Below are positions 43,471-50,814 of a DNA stretch of 64,000 nt, piece by piece. The DNA comes from Streptomyces sp. ISL-11 (lineage in GTDB: Bacteria > Actinomycetota > Actinomycetes > Streptomycetales > Streptomycetaceae), in NCBI RefSeq assembly GCF_018614525.1, contig NZ_JAGGOL010000029.1, positions 141,465-205,464 of the forward strand, written 5' to 3'. Made by a program: the position numbers and the translations under genes. A model generated the notes under the pieces. That model saw only the letters and a program-made list of their open reading frames with translations, ran no database searches and was not told where the DNA came from. Positions within the stretch are counted from its first letter, which is position 1. Each line of letters starts with the position of its first letter.

Positions 43471-44052
43471 GTGTTCAGCTTCACCGTCGCCGCCCTGGTC
43501 TTCGGCGTCGTCTTCCTGGCAGAGCTCCCGGACAAGACCGCCCTCGCGGGCCTGATGCTCGGCACCCGCTACCGCGCGAGCTACGTCTTCGTCGGTGTCG
43601 CCGCCGCCTTCGCCGTCCACGTCGCGCTGGCCATCGCGGCGGGCAGTGTCCTGACGCTGCTGCCGCACCGGCTGGTGCAGGCCGTCGTCGGCCTGCTCTT
43701 CCTCGCGGGCGCGGCCATGCTGATCTTCAAGAAGGACGACGGCGAGGAGGAGCTCCGCAAGCCCGCCGACCAGTCCTTCTGGAAGGTCTCCGGCGCCGGC
43801 TTCATGCTGATCCTCGTCGCCGAGTTCGGCGACCTGACCCAGATCATGACCGCGAACCTCGCCGCCCGCTACGACGACCCGTTCTCGGTCGGCATCGGCG
43901 CGGTGCTGGCCCTGTGGACGGTCGCGGGCCTGGGCATCGTGGGCGGGCGCACGCTGATGCGGTTCGTACCGTTGGCGCTGATCACGCGGATCGCGGCGGT
44001 GGTGATGCTGGCGCTGGCGGGGTTCAGCCTGTACGAGGCGGTGGCGGGGTAG
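43471..44052 (+). CDS. UPF0016/TMEM165-GDT1-family cation exporter
   Basis: 193 residues, GTG start behind GAGGAA. Six membrane helices in two inverted halves. Each half has the family E-x-(G/P)-D-(K/L)-T motif: FLAELPDKTALAGLML (~16-31) and LVAEFGDLTQIMTANLA (~113-129), which form the metal path. The family exchanges Mn2+ or Ca2+ for protons. The yybP-ykoY riboswitch in front indicates manganese export. Confidence 0.92.
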   Translation: MFSFTVAALVFGVVFLAELPDKTALAGLMLGTRYRASYVFVGVAAAFAVHVALAIAAGSVLTLLPHRLVQAVVGLLFLAGAAMLIFKKDDGEEELRKPADQSFWKVSGAGFMLILVAEFGDLTQIMTANLAARYDDPFSVGIGAVLALWTVAGLGIVGGRTLMRFVPLALITRIAAVVMLALAGFSLYEAVAG

Positions 44053-44154
44053 GGGCAGGCCGATGGGCCGAGGCGGTGGCGGGGTAGGCTCGATCCGTCT
44101 CGCGCGCAGGCGTGCGAGGCGCGTGACCGCCGCCGGGAGAGGGAGGATGAGGCC

Positions 44155-44208
44155 ATGGAACGCCCCACGCTTCGTCAGCATGCCCTCGTCCGGGTCGCGC
44201 GAGCGTAG
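44155..44208 (+). CDS. Possible 17-residue leader peptide
   Basis: ATG-GAA-CGC... to TAG encodes MERPTLRQHALVRVARA, with GGGAGAGGGAGGA upstream. It lies 41 bp before the acetyltransferase GTG and between the two there is a GGTCGT-CCCAACA-CGACC hairpin. An attenuator-type leader is possible; the composition has no obvious run of a single amino acid. Confidence 0.3.
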   Translation: MERPTLRQHALVRVARA

Positions 44209-44249
44209 GAACCGCGGCCCGGTCGTCCCAACACGACCAGGAGTGTCGC

Positions 44250-44777
44250 GTGTTTTCCTCTTTCTCTTTGACGTCGTCTCCGACCGGTACGGACCTGACC
44301 ACCGACCGCCTTGTGCTGCGGACCTGGTCCCCCGACGACATCACCGCCGTCCTCGGTGGCATCCGTCTGCCCCACTGGGCACCGGGCTTCCCCGCCGAGG
44401 GTGACCGCGTCATCGCCAGCTTCGTCGCCGACCGGCCCGAGGCGCTGGACGCGTACGGCCAGCGCCAGATCATCGAGCGGGAGAGCGGGTTGGTGGTCGG
44501 CGCCATCGGCCTGTTCTGGCCGCCGGACGAAGGCGCCGTCGACTTCGGCTACGGCGTCGTGGAGTCCCGGCGCGGCCTCGGCTACGCCTCGGAGGCCGCC
44601 CGGGCCATCGTGGAGTACGCCTTCTCGGCGCCGGGCGTCCACACCGTACGAGCCGAAGTCGAACTGTCGAACCCTGCCTCCGTCCGCGTACAGGAGAAGG
44701 CGGGCCTGCGGCGCCGGAGCGCCGACGGGTCGGTGGCACGGTTCGGTGTGACGGCGGCGGAGTTCGCGCGGGGGTAG
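44250..44777 (+). CDS. GNAT-family N-acetyltransferase (RimJ/RimL-like)
   Basis: 175 residues, GTG start behind CAGGAG. N-terminal LTTDRLVLRTWSPDDITAVL strand-helix, central GLVVGAIGLFWPPDEGAVDFGYGV, then the acetyl-CoA P-loop VESRRGLGYASEAARAIVEYAFS, and ELSNPASVRVQEKAGLRR. This is the RimJ/L Acetyltransf_3 layout. Substrate unknown. A candidate leader peptide and hairpin precede it. Confidence 0.88.
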   Translation: MFSSFSLTSSPTGTDLTTDRLVLRTWSPDDITAVLGGIRLPHWAPGFPAEGDRVIASFVADRPEALDAYGQRQIIERESGLVVGAIGLFWPPDEGAVDFGYGVVESRRGLGYASEAARAIVEYAFSAPGVHTVRAEVELSNPASVRVQEKAGLRRRSADGSVARFGVTAAEFARG

Positions 44778-44805
44778 GGACGACGGCCTCGGCGGTGACT
44801 GGCGC

Positions 44806-45111
44806 TCAGTCGCCGCCGAGGCCGGGCACGGGAAGCGCATGGGTGGGCTTCCCGACAGCTGGAATGTGTGGGTAGAGACAGGACGTGCCTGTGACGGCCA
44901 CGGTGGGCCCGGTAGAGGTCCACTTTCCGGGCGGTTCGACGGCTGGCCCGAGCGCACGATAGTCCGTGAAGCGCCGGACGCCGCACCGGCCGCACATCAG
45001 CACGCCGCCCGAGGCCACCCACCCCTCGCAGGGGTGGGGGCACGGCAGGCGGGTTCCCTCAGCTCCTCGTGGGCGGCCGGACCATGCCCGGCTCAACCGT
45101 GCGCCGCCCAC
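44806..45111 (-). CDS. Hypothetical protein with CxxC motif
   Basis: Up to 101 residues from a GTG overlapping the end of the upstream small gene by 19 bp; a shorter form starts at the ATG at 44997 (64 residues, MCGRCGVRRFTDYRALGPAVEPPG..). The N-terminal PCPHPCEGW and CGRCG motifs could form a zinc site. I do not recognise a family. It lies in the regulator/NUDIX accessory stretch, in the same direction as the GntR gene. The codon use is acceptable but the start is uncertain. Confidence 0.5.
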   Translation of the reverse strand: MGGARLSRAWSGRPRGAEGTRLPCPHPCEGWVASGGVLMCGRCGVRRFTDYRALGPAVEPPGKWTSTGPTVAVTGTSCLYPHIPAVGKPTHALPVPGLGGD

Positions 45112-45287
45112 CAGTGCCTGCCCATCGCCTTGGTCATCGCCATGGTTGCTCCGAGGTCACCTTGTCGGTACGCCTCATAGCGTTTGGCCTTGATCTCGTC
45201 GCACTGTGCGCAACGGTCAGGCCGTGGCTGTCGGTCGACCTCGTGACGGTCTTCGCTCGAGAGGTGGCTATCTGTCGGGTCGTGCAT
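45093..45287 (-). CDS. Small conserved protein of the GntR/NUDIX locus
   Basis: 64 residues, MHDPTDSHLSSEDRHEVDRQPRPDRCAQCDEIKAKRYEAYRQGDL.., with an AGGAGG ribosome-binding site 5 bases before the ATG. Charged and helical with one CxxC pair (CAQC) and a final HWWAAHG. Function unknown. Its promoter lies in the region carrying the 36-bp palindrome, so it is probably repressed by the adjacent GntR protein. Confidence 0.75.
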   Translation of the reverse strand: MHDPTDSHLSSEDRHEVDRQPRPDRCAQCDEIKAKRYEAYRQGDLGATMAMTKAMGRHWWAAHG

Positions 45288-45318
45288 CAGGCCTCCTGAT
45301 CGCGAGGTGGAGGAAGAG

Positions 45319-45354
45319 CAACACATGCACTCATGTACATGAGTGCATGTGTTG
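45319..45354. promoter_or_regulatory. 36-bp perfect palindrome containing a GntR operator
   Basis: The two 18-base arms (CAACACATGCACTCATGT and its exact complement) meet without a spacer. The centre is CTCATGTACATGAG (45330-45343), the same CTCAT-N4-ATGAG motif found at the two NUDIX starts. It lies 32 bp upstream of the small-protein start codon. Confidence 0.88.
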
Positions 45355-45407
45355 AGCGTGACGCAACCCTTGGTTCCGAGTCAAGCGGTCCAGTGTTCCC
45401 GTATGGC

Positions 45408-45427
45408 TGATTCGTTAAGCTGAATCA
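45408..45427 (-). terminator. Inverted repeat after the first GntR gene
   Basis: TGATTC-N8-GAATCA directly follows the stop of the GntR gene. It is a weak terminator or a further operator half-site pair. Confidence 0.4.
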
Positions 45428-45430
45428 CCA

Positions 45431-46210
45431 TCAATCACGGGCGGGAATCCGATAGTCGAGGATGAAGCGGTCGGCAGCCATGAGCGTGTCGCAAACCTCG
45501 ACCACGAGCCCGCCGTCCGTCACCGCTTCTCGGACGAGATGTATCACCGGAGCCCCGGGGCTCAGCCGCAATGCGGCCACTTCCTGCTTGGTGGCCAGGC
45601 GTGCGCGGATGGTCTCGACGTACTCGGCGAACGTGTGACCGTGTTCTTCAAGGCGAGCGTAGATGCCGCCTCCGCCAGGGTTCTCGTCGAACAGCTCCGG
45701 AATGTCCTTCGCGACCGACCACGGCAGGTAGGACGTCGCTTCCTCGGTTGGCGTACCGTCGACGAAGTACCGACGGCGCCGGGCGAGAACCTTCTTGCCG
45801 GCAGGGATTCCCAGACGCTCAGCGATATCGGCCGGGGCGTCCATCGGCCCCACGAAGAGGACGTGCACGTCTGGTGTGTGTCCTGCCTGCTCCGCTTCGG
45901 CGAGGTAGGCAGCCTTGCCTGCCCTGCGGTGAGACCCGCGGAAGCGTTCCGAGGACTTCCTGCGGACCGGAGGCAGGTTCTTGACGTAGGAGCCGCGTCC
46001 GTGGTGGGTCTCTACGAGCCCAGCGGTGCGCAGTTCGGCGATCGCTTTGCGGACAGTCCCCTGGGAGACCCCATAGCGCTCCATGATGTCGGACTCGCTG
46101 GGAACTTGGGTGCCGGGCGCGAGCGCGCCCAGGCGAATCTGTTCGACCAGATCGTCCGCGATCTGCAAGTAGCGCGGCTTGCCCGAGTCCCGTGAGACCT
46201 CGTTCCCCAT
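45431..46210 (-). CDS. GntR/HutC-family regulator (first copy)
   Basis: 259 residues. N-terminal winged helix RYLQIADDLVEQIRLGALAPGTQVPSESDIMERYGVSQGTVRKAIAELRTAGLVETHHGRGSYV (~13-75), then a UTRA ligand-binding domain (~100-250). AAGGAG lies 13 bases before the ATG. It is divergent from an intact NUDIX gene with only 18-30 bp between the start codons, where a CTCAT-N4-ATGAG operator overlaps the NUDIX ATG. Similar GntR-NUDIX pairs control transfer and immunity in pSAM2 (KorSA and Pif). Confidence 0.9.
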   Translation of the reverse strand: MGNEVSRDSGKPRYLQIADDLVEQIRLGALAPGTQVPSESDIMERYGVSQGTVRKAIAELRTAGLVETHHGRGSYVKNLPPVRRKSSERFRGSHRRAGKAAYLAEAEQAGHTPDVHVLFVGPMDAPADIAERLGIPAGKKVLARRRRYFVDGTPTEEATSYLPWSVAKDIPELFDENPGGGGIYARLEEHGHTFAEYVETIRARLATKQEVAALRLSPGAPVIHLVREAVTDGGLVVEVCDTLMAADRFILDYRIPARD

Positions 46211-46231
46211 GAGCTGCCCGCTCTCCTTATG

Positions 46232-46245
46232 CTCATCCGTATGAG
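46232..46245. promoter_or_regulatory. CTCAT-N4-ATGAG operator over the NUDIX start codon
   Basis: CTCATCCGTATGAG; the right half contains the ATG at 46241. It lies between the divergent GntR and NUDIX start codons. Bound regulator would block both transcription and, for a leaderless message, initiation. Confidence 0.7.
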
Positions 46246-46696
46246 TACGGCTGCACAGTCTCGCAGGTCCACGCCGCTCCACTCCGTCTCGGTGGCGGGG
46301 GCCGTCGTGCGGGAGGACGGGCGCATGTTGGCCATCCGCCGGGCGGACAACGGGCGGTGGGAACTGCCCGGCGGCGTGCTGGAGATCGAAGAGGCCCCGG
46401 AGGAGGGTGCTCGCCGGGAAGTACTGGAAGAGACCGGCATCAAGGTCGACGTGCAGCGGCTGACGGGCGTCTACAAGAACATGACGCGTGGCATCGTCGC
46501 CCTGGTCTTCCGCTGCAGCCCTGTCGGCGGCGCCGAGCGGCCCTCCGACGAGGCCGCCGCTGTCTCCTGGCTGGCCCCGGAAGAGATCGCCTCGTCGATG
46601 ACGGAGGCGTACGCCGTGCGCCTCCTGGACGCGCTGAGCGACGACACTCCGCACGTAAGGGTCCACGATGGCTGGCGGCTGATTCCGACGACGTAA
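46241..46696 (+). CDS. NUDIX hydrolase (Pif-like)
   Basis: 151 residues from ATG 46241 (ATG 46229 would add four). The NUDIX box GX5EX7REUXEEXGU is complete: GGVLEIEEAPEEGARREVLEETGIKVD (~43-69). Preceded by SVSVAGAVVREDGRMLAIRRADNGRWELPGG. It hydrolyses a nucleoside diphosphate linked to some moiety. There is no room for a ribosome-binding site, so the message is probably leaderless. It resembles the pSAM2 immunity factor Pif in type and in its GntR partner; that role is inferred. Confidence 0.88.
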   Translation: MSTAAQSRRSTPLHSVSVAGAVVREDGRMLAIRRADNGRWELPGGVLEIEEAPEEGARREVLEETGIKVDVQRLTGVYKNMTRGIVALVFRCSPVGGAERPSDEAAAVSWLAPEEIASSMTEAYAVRLLDALSDDTPHVRVHDGWRLIPTT

Positions 46697-46772
46697 GCCG
46701 AGGGTTCAGTCGTGCGTCGTATCCGGTGGCCGGCCCCGATACGGGAAGCCCGTCGTCCCCTCAGGGCTGACA

Positions 46773-46786
46773 TGATCCGTCGATCA
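46773..46786. promoter_or_regulatory. Inverted repeat before the second GntR gene
   Basis: TGATC-CGTC-GATCA lies 60 bp upstream of the second GntR start. It may be its autoregulatory site. Confidence 0.35.
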
Positions 46787-46845
46787 TCGGCTTGACCGCT
46801 GCAGCGCGGAGAGGCTTCCGGTGGAAGAAAGAGGGTGATCACTCG

Positions 46846-47610
46846 ATGACCGACCAGGGTGCTGGCCGCCAGCCCAAGTACCAGCGGATCGCTGCCGATC
46901 TCAGGGCGGCGATCCAGGCCGGCGAGTACGGCCCAGGTGGTCGGCTGCCTGGCGAGAACGAGCTGATGGCCACTTACGGGGTGGCCCGCATGACCGCTCG
47001 CCAAGCGCTTGGCGTGCTGCAGAGCGAAGGCATCGCCGAGGGCCGGAAGGGGGCGGGTGTCTTCGTTCGGGCCTTCCGGCCGCTCCGGCGGAGAGGCATT
47101 CAGCGGCTGGCCGAGGAGACATGGGGCACCGGGCGGTCCATATGGTCCGCCGACATCGGGGACCGCACCCTTGTGGTCGATCGGATCGAGGTCACGGAAC
47201 AAGACGCGCCGGAACACGTAGCCGCGGCTCTGGGCCTGGACTCGGCCGCCTCCGTCTGCGTGCGGAACCGGCGCTACGTCCTCGACGGCAAGCCGGTTCT
47301 GCTTTCCACGTCGTATCTGCCTGCCGACCTTGTGGCCGGGACGCCCGTCGTACGGGAGGACACCGGTCCCGGCGGTACGTACGCGCGCTTGGCGGAACTC
47401 GGCTGCAAGCCCATCCACTTCCGTGAGGAAATCCGCTGTCGGATGCCGTCCGGCGACGAGGCGGAGCGTCTTGGGCTCGCTCCGGGAACACCCGTCATCC
47501 TGATCTGCCGCACCGTGTTCACCGAGGACCGCAAGGCTGTCGAGCTCAATGAGATGACGCTCGACGCCGCGTCGTATGTGCTGGAGTACGAGTTCGACGG
47601 CCAGCTCTGA
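46846..47610 (+). CDS. GntR/HutC-family regulator (second copy)
   Basis: 254 residues. Winged helix PKYQRIAADLRAAIQAGEYGPGGRLPGENELMATYGVARMTARQALGVLQSEGIAEGRKGAGVFV, then UTRA domain ending VELNEMTLDAASYVLEYEFDGQL. It is clearly a diverged paralogue of the regulator at 45431-46210 (same lengths, same UTRA pattern). It is followed at 12 bp by a truncated NUDIX gene, so the locus looks like a duplicated regulator-NUDIX cassette in which the second enzyme has decayed. Confidence 0.9.
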   Translation: MTDQGAGRQPKYQRIAADLRAAIQAGEYGPGGRLPGENELMATYGVARMTARQALGVLQSEGIAEGRKGAGVFVRAFRPLRRRGIQRLAEETWGTGRSIWSADIGDRTLVVDRIEVTEQDAPEHVAAALGLDSAASVCVRNRRYVLDGKPVLLSTSYLPADLVAGTPVVREDTGPGGTYARLAELGCKPIHFREEIRCRMPSGDEAERLGLAPGTPVILICRTVFTEDRKAVELNEMTLDAASYVLEYEFDGQL

Positions 47611-47618
47611 CGGGCACG

Positions 47619-47632
47619 CTCATGCGCATGAC
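47619..47632. promoter_or_regulatory. CTCAT-N4-ATGA operator over the second NUDIX start
   Basis: CTCATGCGCATGAC; the ATG at 47628 is the start of the truncated NUDIX frame. It has the same geometry as the site at 46232-46245. Confidence 0.6.
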
Positions 47633-47813
47633 TGCCGCTGTCGCTCACGGTTCCACGCCGCTTCGCTCCGTCTCGGTGGCAGGAGCCGTCGTGCGCGACG
47701 ACGGGTGCATGCTCGTGATCCATCAGTCCGACAACGGGCGGTGGGAGCGCGACTACCCCCGTGGTGGACGTTCTGGAAGTCTTGATGTGGCCTGGGAGGA
47801 GGGACCGACATGA
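47622..47813 (+). pseudogene. Truncated NUDIX hydrolase gene
   Basis: The first ~40 codons (STPLRSVSVAGAVVRDDGCMLVIHQSDNGRWE) are almost those of the intact NUDIX gene at 46241. After GRWE the similarity stops; CCCGTGGTGGACGTTCTGGAAG in another frame resembles the expected P-G-G-V-L-E stretch, so a frameshift and deletions have removed the NUDIX box. The frame ends 19 codons later with no catalytic motif. Confidence 0.75.
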
Positions 47814-48058
47814 CCGCAGGTTTTGGCCTGGTCGTACGCTTCACGTTGCACGACTCCGACGCCGCAGACGGTGTCCACGGACAGCGGGCCGTCCGGGTGG
47901 GCGGACATCTCAGGTCCTTGTGTGGGCGGACAGTTGATCTCCCTGTCCGGTGTGATTATTCGTCCCTCGGATGGGGCTCGTCCGTGTTGGACGCCGGGGC
48001 TCGTTGTGCGCCTCCGGCGACTCCGATGTCAGTGCTGGCTGCGATGCTGCGAGCATGA
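47810..48058 (+). pseudogene. Remnant of a small monooxygenase-like gene
   Basis: The frame begins MTAGFGLVVRFTLHDSDAAD, as in the antibiotic-biosynthesis-monooxygenase-like genes that often follow Streptomyces NUDIX genes, and overlaps the NUDIX stop by four bases. After ~20 residues the similarity is lost and the rest is low in coding character. Probably 3'-truncated. The identification of the beginning rests on memory of such neighbours and is uncertain. Confidence 0.45.
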
Positions 48059-48456
48059 TTCCTTGGAGCCTGCTCGACCTCGACAAGGCATTGCGAGCCA
48101 GTTGGGCGGCTGACACCTGCTCGCCCGACGACCAGGCCGAATGGCAGTCACTCAACCCGGCCTGGGGCCACTGTGACATCACGTCCTTGATCGTCAATGA
48201 CATCTTCGGTGGCGACCTCATGCTCGGCGAAGTGCACCTCGTCGGTGACCAGCACGGCTTTCACTGGTGGAACCGGCTGCCCAGCGGCGTGGAACTCGAT
48301 TTGACGCATGAGCAGTTCCAGCGGGGCCAGAGCGTCACCGCGGCCCGTGTCGTCGAACGCCCTCCAGGTCCTCTGCCCCGCCGCTGGGACGAGTACCTTC
48401 TCCTGCGTAAGCGAGTCATCGAGCACCTCGGGCATCTTCCGGAGCCGGCCATCTGA
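48055..48456 (+). CDS. YunG-like protein
   Basis: 133 residues, MIPWSLLDLDKALRASWAADTCSPDDQAEW.., with conserved-looking NPAWGHCDITSLIVNDIFGGDLMLGEVHL, GFHWWNRLPSGVELDLTHEQFQRGQ. The Cys in WGHCDIT, the His in FHWWN and the Asp in LDLT have the spacing of a papain-like/NlpC-like Cys-His-Asp arrangement seen in YunG-type proteins; activity has not been shown to my knowledge. No ribosome-binding site is obvious. Confidence 0.68.
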   Translation: MIPWSLLDLDKALRASWAADTCSPDDQAEWQSLNPAWGHCDITSLIVNDIFGGDLMLGEVHLVGDQHGFHWWNRLPSGVELDLTHEQFQRGQSVTAARVVERPPGPLPRRWDEYLLLRKRVIEHLGHLPEPAI

Positions 48457-48723
48457 GCAGGCTGGGATCAGCGCGGCTGGCTCAGCGGGACGACGCCCTG
48501 GCCGCTGGTGGCCTGGGTCAGCCGCAGACTGGAGCCCTCGGTCAGAACCGACAGATTCGGCTTCCTGACAGACGTCGCCCTCCACCCGGAGGCGAGCCTC
48601 TGGCGGCGATTACCTCAGGGGAGTTCTGGCGCGTTTGGGGCAGTGAGCCTCCAGCACTCGTCGCTGAGCGAGTCTTCGATCGGTTCCGCAGCTTCAAACG
48701 CCTGACCTCTGCACGAGGCTGAC
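48457..48723. other. Intergenic stretch without a supported gene
   Basis: 267 bp. A plus-strand frame ending at ~48722 (..SGEFWRVWGSEPPALVAERVFDRFRSFKRLTSARG) has some coding character but no start codon or ribosome-binding site; it may be the end of a lost gene. Confidence 0.4.
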
Positions 48724-48921
48724 TCATGGTCGGCGGTAGACGGCTCGCTCGACTCCAGGGGCTGGATCTCTGGAGAGCGTCACATAGGCGGGGCGGTCGG
48801 GATCCCCCGCTTCCATGGTCGCGAAGAGGTCGAGGTCGTGCTTGCAGAAGCGGTGGAGGTATTGGAGGAAGAGCTCCAGCTCTTCCTCCGACAGCCGTTC
48901 ATCATGTCTCTCGTTCCGCAT
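48724..48921 (-). CDS. Small hypothetical partner protein
   Basis: 65 residues, MRNERHDERLSEEELELFLQYLHRFCKHDLDLFATMEAGDPDRPAYVTLSRDPAPGVERAVYRRP. Acidic and helical at first, then beta-like. Its start lies 16 bp after the stop of the 264-residue gene, in the same direction, so the two probably form an operon. I do not recognise the family. Confidence 0.6.
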   Translation of the reverse strand: MRNERHDERLSEEELELFLQYLHRFCKHDLDLFATMEAGDPDRPAYVTLSRDPAPGVERAVYRRP

Positions 48922-48937
48922 GCCGCCACGGTATTCC

Positions 48938-49732
48938 TCAACTGACGCGATCGTTGTTCCACCCCAGCCGTGCGGCTCTGAGCCATCCGCGGTCGGGAAG
49001 CCAGACCACGACAGCACTCTCATGCAGTGTGGAGGTCAGCCAAAGGGCATCCACGCCAGCCGGGAGCTGAGGGGCAGCCCTAGGGAACTCATCGTCGCGG
49101 CTGAACGGGATTGCCTCCATGTACTCCCAGCCGTAGAAGAGGAAGGCGTGCTTCTCGTCTGCTTGCGCATTCGCCAGTTGTTTCCGGATCTTGCGCATCA
49201 CTTGGCTGGCCAGATGCTGACAAGCTGACGCAACAGCTTCGTCCATGCTCGGGACACCGCCACCCCAAGGAGCAGGCATAACGTAATAGCCCGGCGGGTG
49301 CTTCTCCGTAGGCGGAACGCACACGAGGTCGTCCACGCCGATGCGATCTAGGTGTTCACTCAATTCTCCTCGCCGCCAAGGGTGTGCGAGGACCTTATCG
49401 CCAGCGACCTCAACCCTGGACAGCAAGGCTGGTATCTGCGTCAGCGCGGTATTCCAGCGTCGCCCCGGGGACAGGTAGACCGTCCACGAGTGGCGCAACC
49501 TGTTGTCCACTCTGTAGCCGAACTTACCTGCCTTCGCCTCAACTTCACGCTGTGCTGGATCGACGACGAGTTTGACCTCAGCGGCACAGTCTCGGCCGTC
49601 GTAGGCGAAGGCAAGGTCGTGTGCTCCCTGCTTGCCATCGACGTCGTGGACCTCAACGTCAACCCCCAGGGTCACCGCGATGCACTGGCGTGCGATCAGC
49701 GCTGCGACATCTATCCGCTCGCGATTCGCCAT
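48938..49732 (-). CDS. Hypothetical protein with possible PD-(D/E)XK-like nuclease core
   Basis: 264 residues from the ATG behind GGTGGAAAC; ATG 49759 is an alternative. Residues ~30-55 read DVDGKQGAHDLAFAYDGRDCAAEVKLVVDP: an Asp followed by E-x-K on the next strand, the spacing of a PD-(D/E)XK fold. The rest includes RWNTALTQIPALL, PPTEKHPPGYYVMPAPWGGG and KHAFLFYGWEYMEAI. Overall architecture is not one I can name. Lower GC at third positions than its neighbours and its place in the accessory stretch suggest transfer. Confidence 0.68.
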   Translation of the reverse strand: MANRERIDVAALIARQCIAVTLGVDVEVHDVDGKQGAHDLAFAYDGRDCAAEVKLVVDPAQREVEAKAGKFGYRVDNRLRHSWTVYLSPGRRWNTALTQIPALLSRVEVAGDKVLAHPWRRGELSEHLDRIGVDDLVCVPPTEKHPPGYYVMPAPWGGGVPSMDEAVASACQHLASQVMRKIRKQLANAQADEKHAFLFYGWEYMEAIPFSRDDEFPRAAPQLPAGVDALWLTSTLHESAVVVWLPDRGWLRAARLGWNNDRVS

Positions 49733-49809
49733 GTTTCCACCCTGGACCTGTGTCGCCATGGAACACCAGCGATTTGGCCTTCAGGAGACTGTTCACCACA
49801 ATCTTCCGT

Positions 49810-49856
49810 ACCCGCTTCGCTGTCCGGGATGCCCAGCGGCTCGCGATCGCCGGGGG
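49810..49856 (+). other. 47-bp fragment resembling the coiled-coil gene
   Basis: It matches the minus strand of the coiled-coil gene (~32793-32840) at 42 of 47 positions. In frame it reads TRFAVRDAQRLAIAG against TRFAIRDAQRLAMAG; most changes are synonymous or conservative. It lies in the gap between the HAD stop and the hypothetical gene start. Confidence 0.6.
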
Positions 49857-49873
49857 CCGACGGCCCCCCCGCC

Positions 49874-50545
49874 TCAGCCCTCGACGCGCAGCACGATCCC
49901 GCCGTCCGTCGCCGCCTCCACCCGGATCCGCGTCAGGTCCGTCACCGCGACATCCGGCGCGTGTGCCGCCGCGCGGGGGCCGACACCGATCACGCGCATG
50001 CCCGCCGCCTTGCCCGCCGCGATGCCCGCCTCGGAGTCCTCGAAGACGACGCAGTCGGCCGGCGTGAAGCCGAGGGCCGCCGCGCCCTTGAGGAAGCCCT
50101 CCGGGTCCGGCTTGCTCGCGCCTACCGACTCCGCCGTGATGCGGAGTGCCGGCATCGGCAGGCCCGCCGCGTTCATGCGGGCCTCGGAGAGGGGGCGGTC
50201 GGCCGAGGTGACCAGGGCGTGGGGGAGCGTGGCGAGGGACGCCATGAACGCCGGGGCGCCGGGGACCGGGACGACGCCCGTGACGTCGGCGGTCTCCGCG
50301 GCGAGCATGCGGCGGTTGTCGGCGTGGTTCCGCTCCATCGGGCGGTCCGGGAGCAGGACGGCCATGGTCGCGTAGCCCTGGCGGCCGTGGACGACCTTCA
50401 TCACCTCGTCGCCGTCCAGGCCCTGCTCGGCGGCCCAGCCGCGCCAGCAGCGTTCCACGACGGCGTCGGAGTTGACGATCGTGCCGTCCATGTCCAGGAG
50501 GAGGGCGCGGGCGGTCAGCGTGGTCGTGGGGGCGGTGGCCGGCAT
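49874..50545 (-). CDS. HAD-superfamily sugar phosphatase/phosphoglucomutase-like
   Basis: 223 residues. Motif [14 protein letters not shown] (nucleophile Asp, acid/base Asp), motif [10 protein letters not shown], motif [11 protein letters not shown], and motif [19 protein letters not shown]: the beta-phosphoglucomutase-like/GPP branch with a small helical cap (~25-85). Likely a hexose- or glycerol-phosphatase. It is divergent from the exporter gene over a 269-bp region that holds an AT-rich dyad. Confidence 0.9.
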   Translation of the reverse strand: MPATAPTTTLTARALLLDMDGTIVNSDAVVERCWRGWAAEQGLDGDEVMKVVHGRQGYATMAVLLPDRPMERNHADNRRMLAAETADVTGVVPVPGAPAFMASLATLPHALVTSADRPLSEARMNAAGLPMPALRITAESVGASKPDPEGFLKGAAALGFTPADCVVFEDSEAGIAAGKAAGMRVIGVGPRAAAHAPDVAVTDLTRIRVEAATDGGIVLRVEG

Positions 50546-50616
50546 CGGCGGACTCCAGGACGGAAGAAGAAGGCAAGCGACCCCGCCCGCCGGTCAGGGA
50601 ATACGGGCGGAGTCAC

Positions 50617-50637
50617 TTTGTTTCTCAACGATACAAA
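50617..50637. promoter_or_regulatory. AT-rich dyad upstream of the exporter
   Basis: TTTGTTTC-N5-GATACAAA (15 of 16 arm bases symmetric) stands out from the GC-rich surroundings. It lies 72 bp before the HAD start and 178 bp before the exporter start; a MarR/TetR-type operator is plausible. Confidence 0.55.
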
Positions 50638-50814
50638 AACTACACCCGAACGCCAACAGGACCAGGTCAGGCCCCCCGTATCCGGCCTCCGGGGCTGCCA
50701 ATGGCCTACCCCGACAGGCCGTGCGCGCCGATCCGGAACACGATGGGATGCCAGGGCGCCGGGTGGTCCGTACGGGATGCCCGCGCCGCCGGCCCGTACC
50801 TCAGGAGCCTGCCC

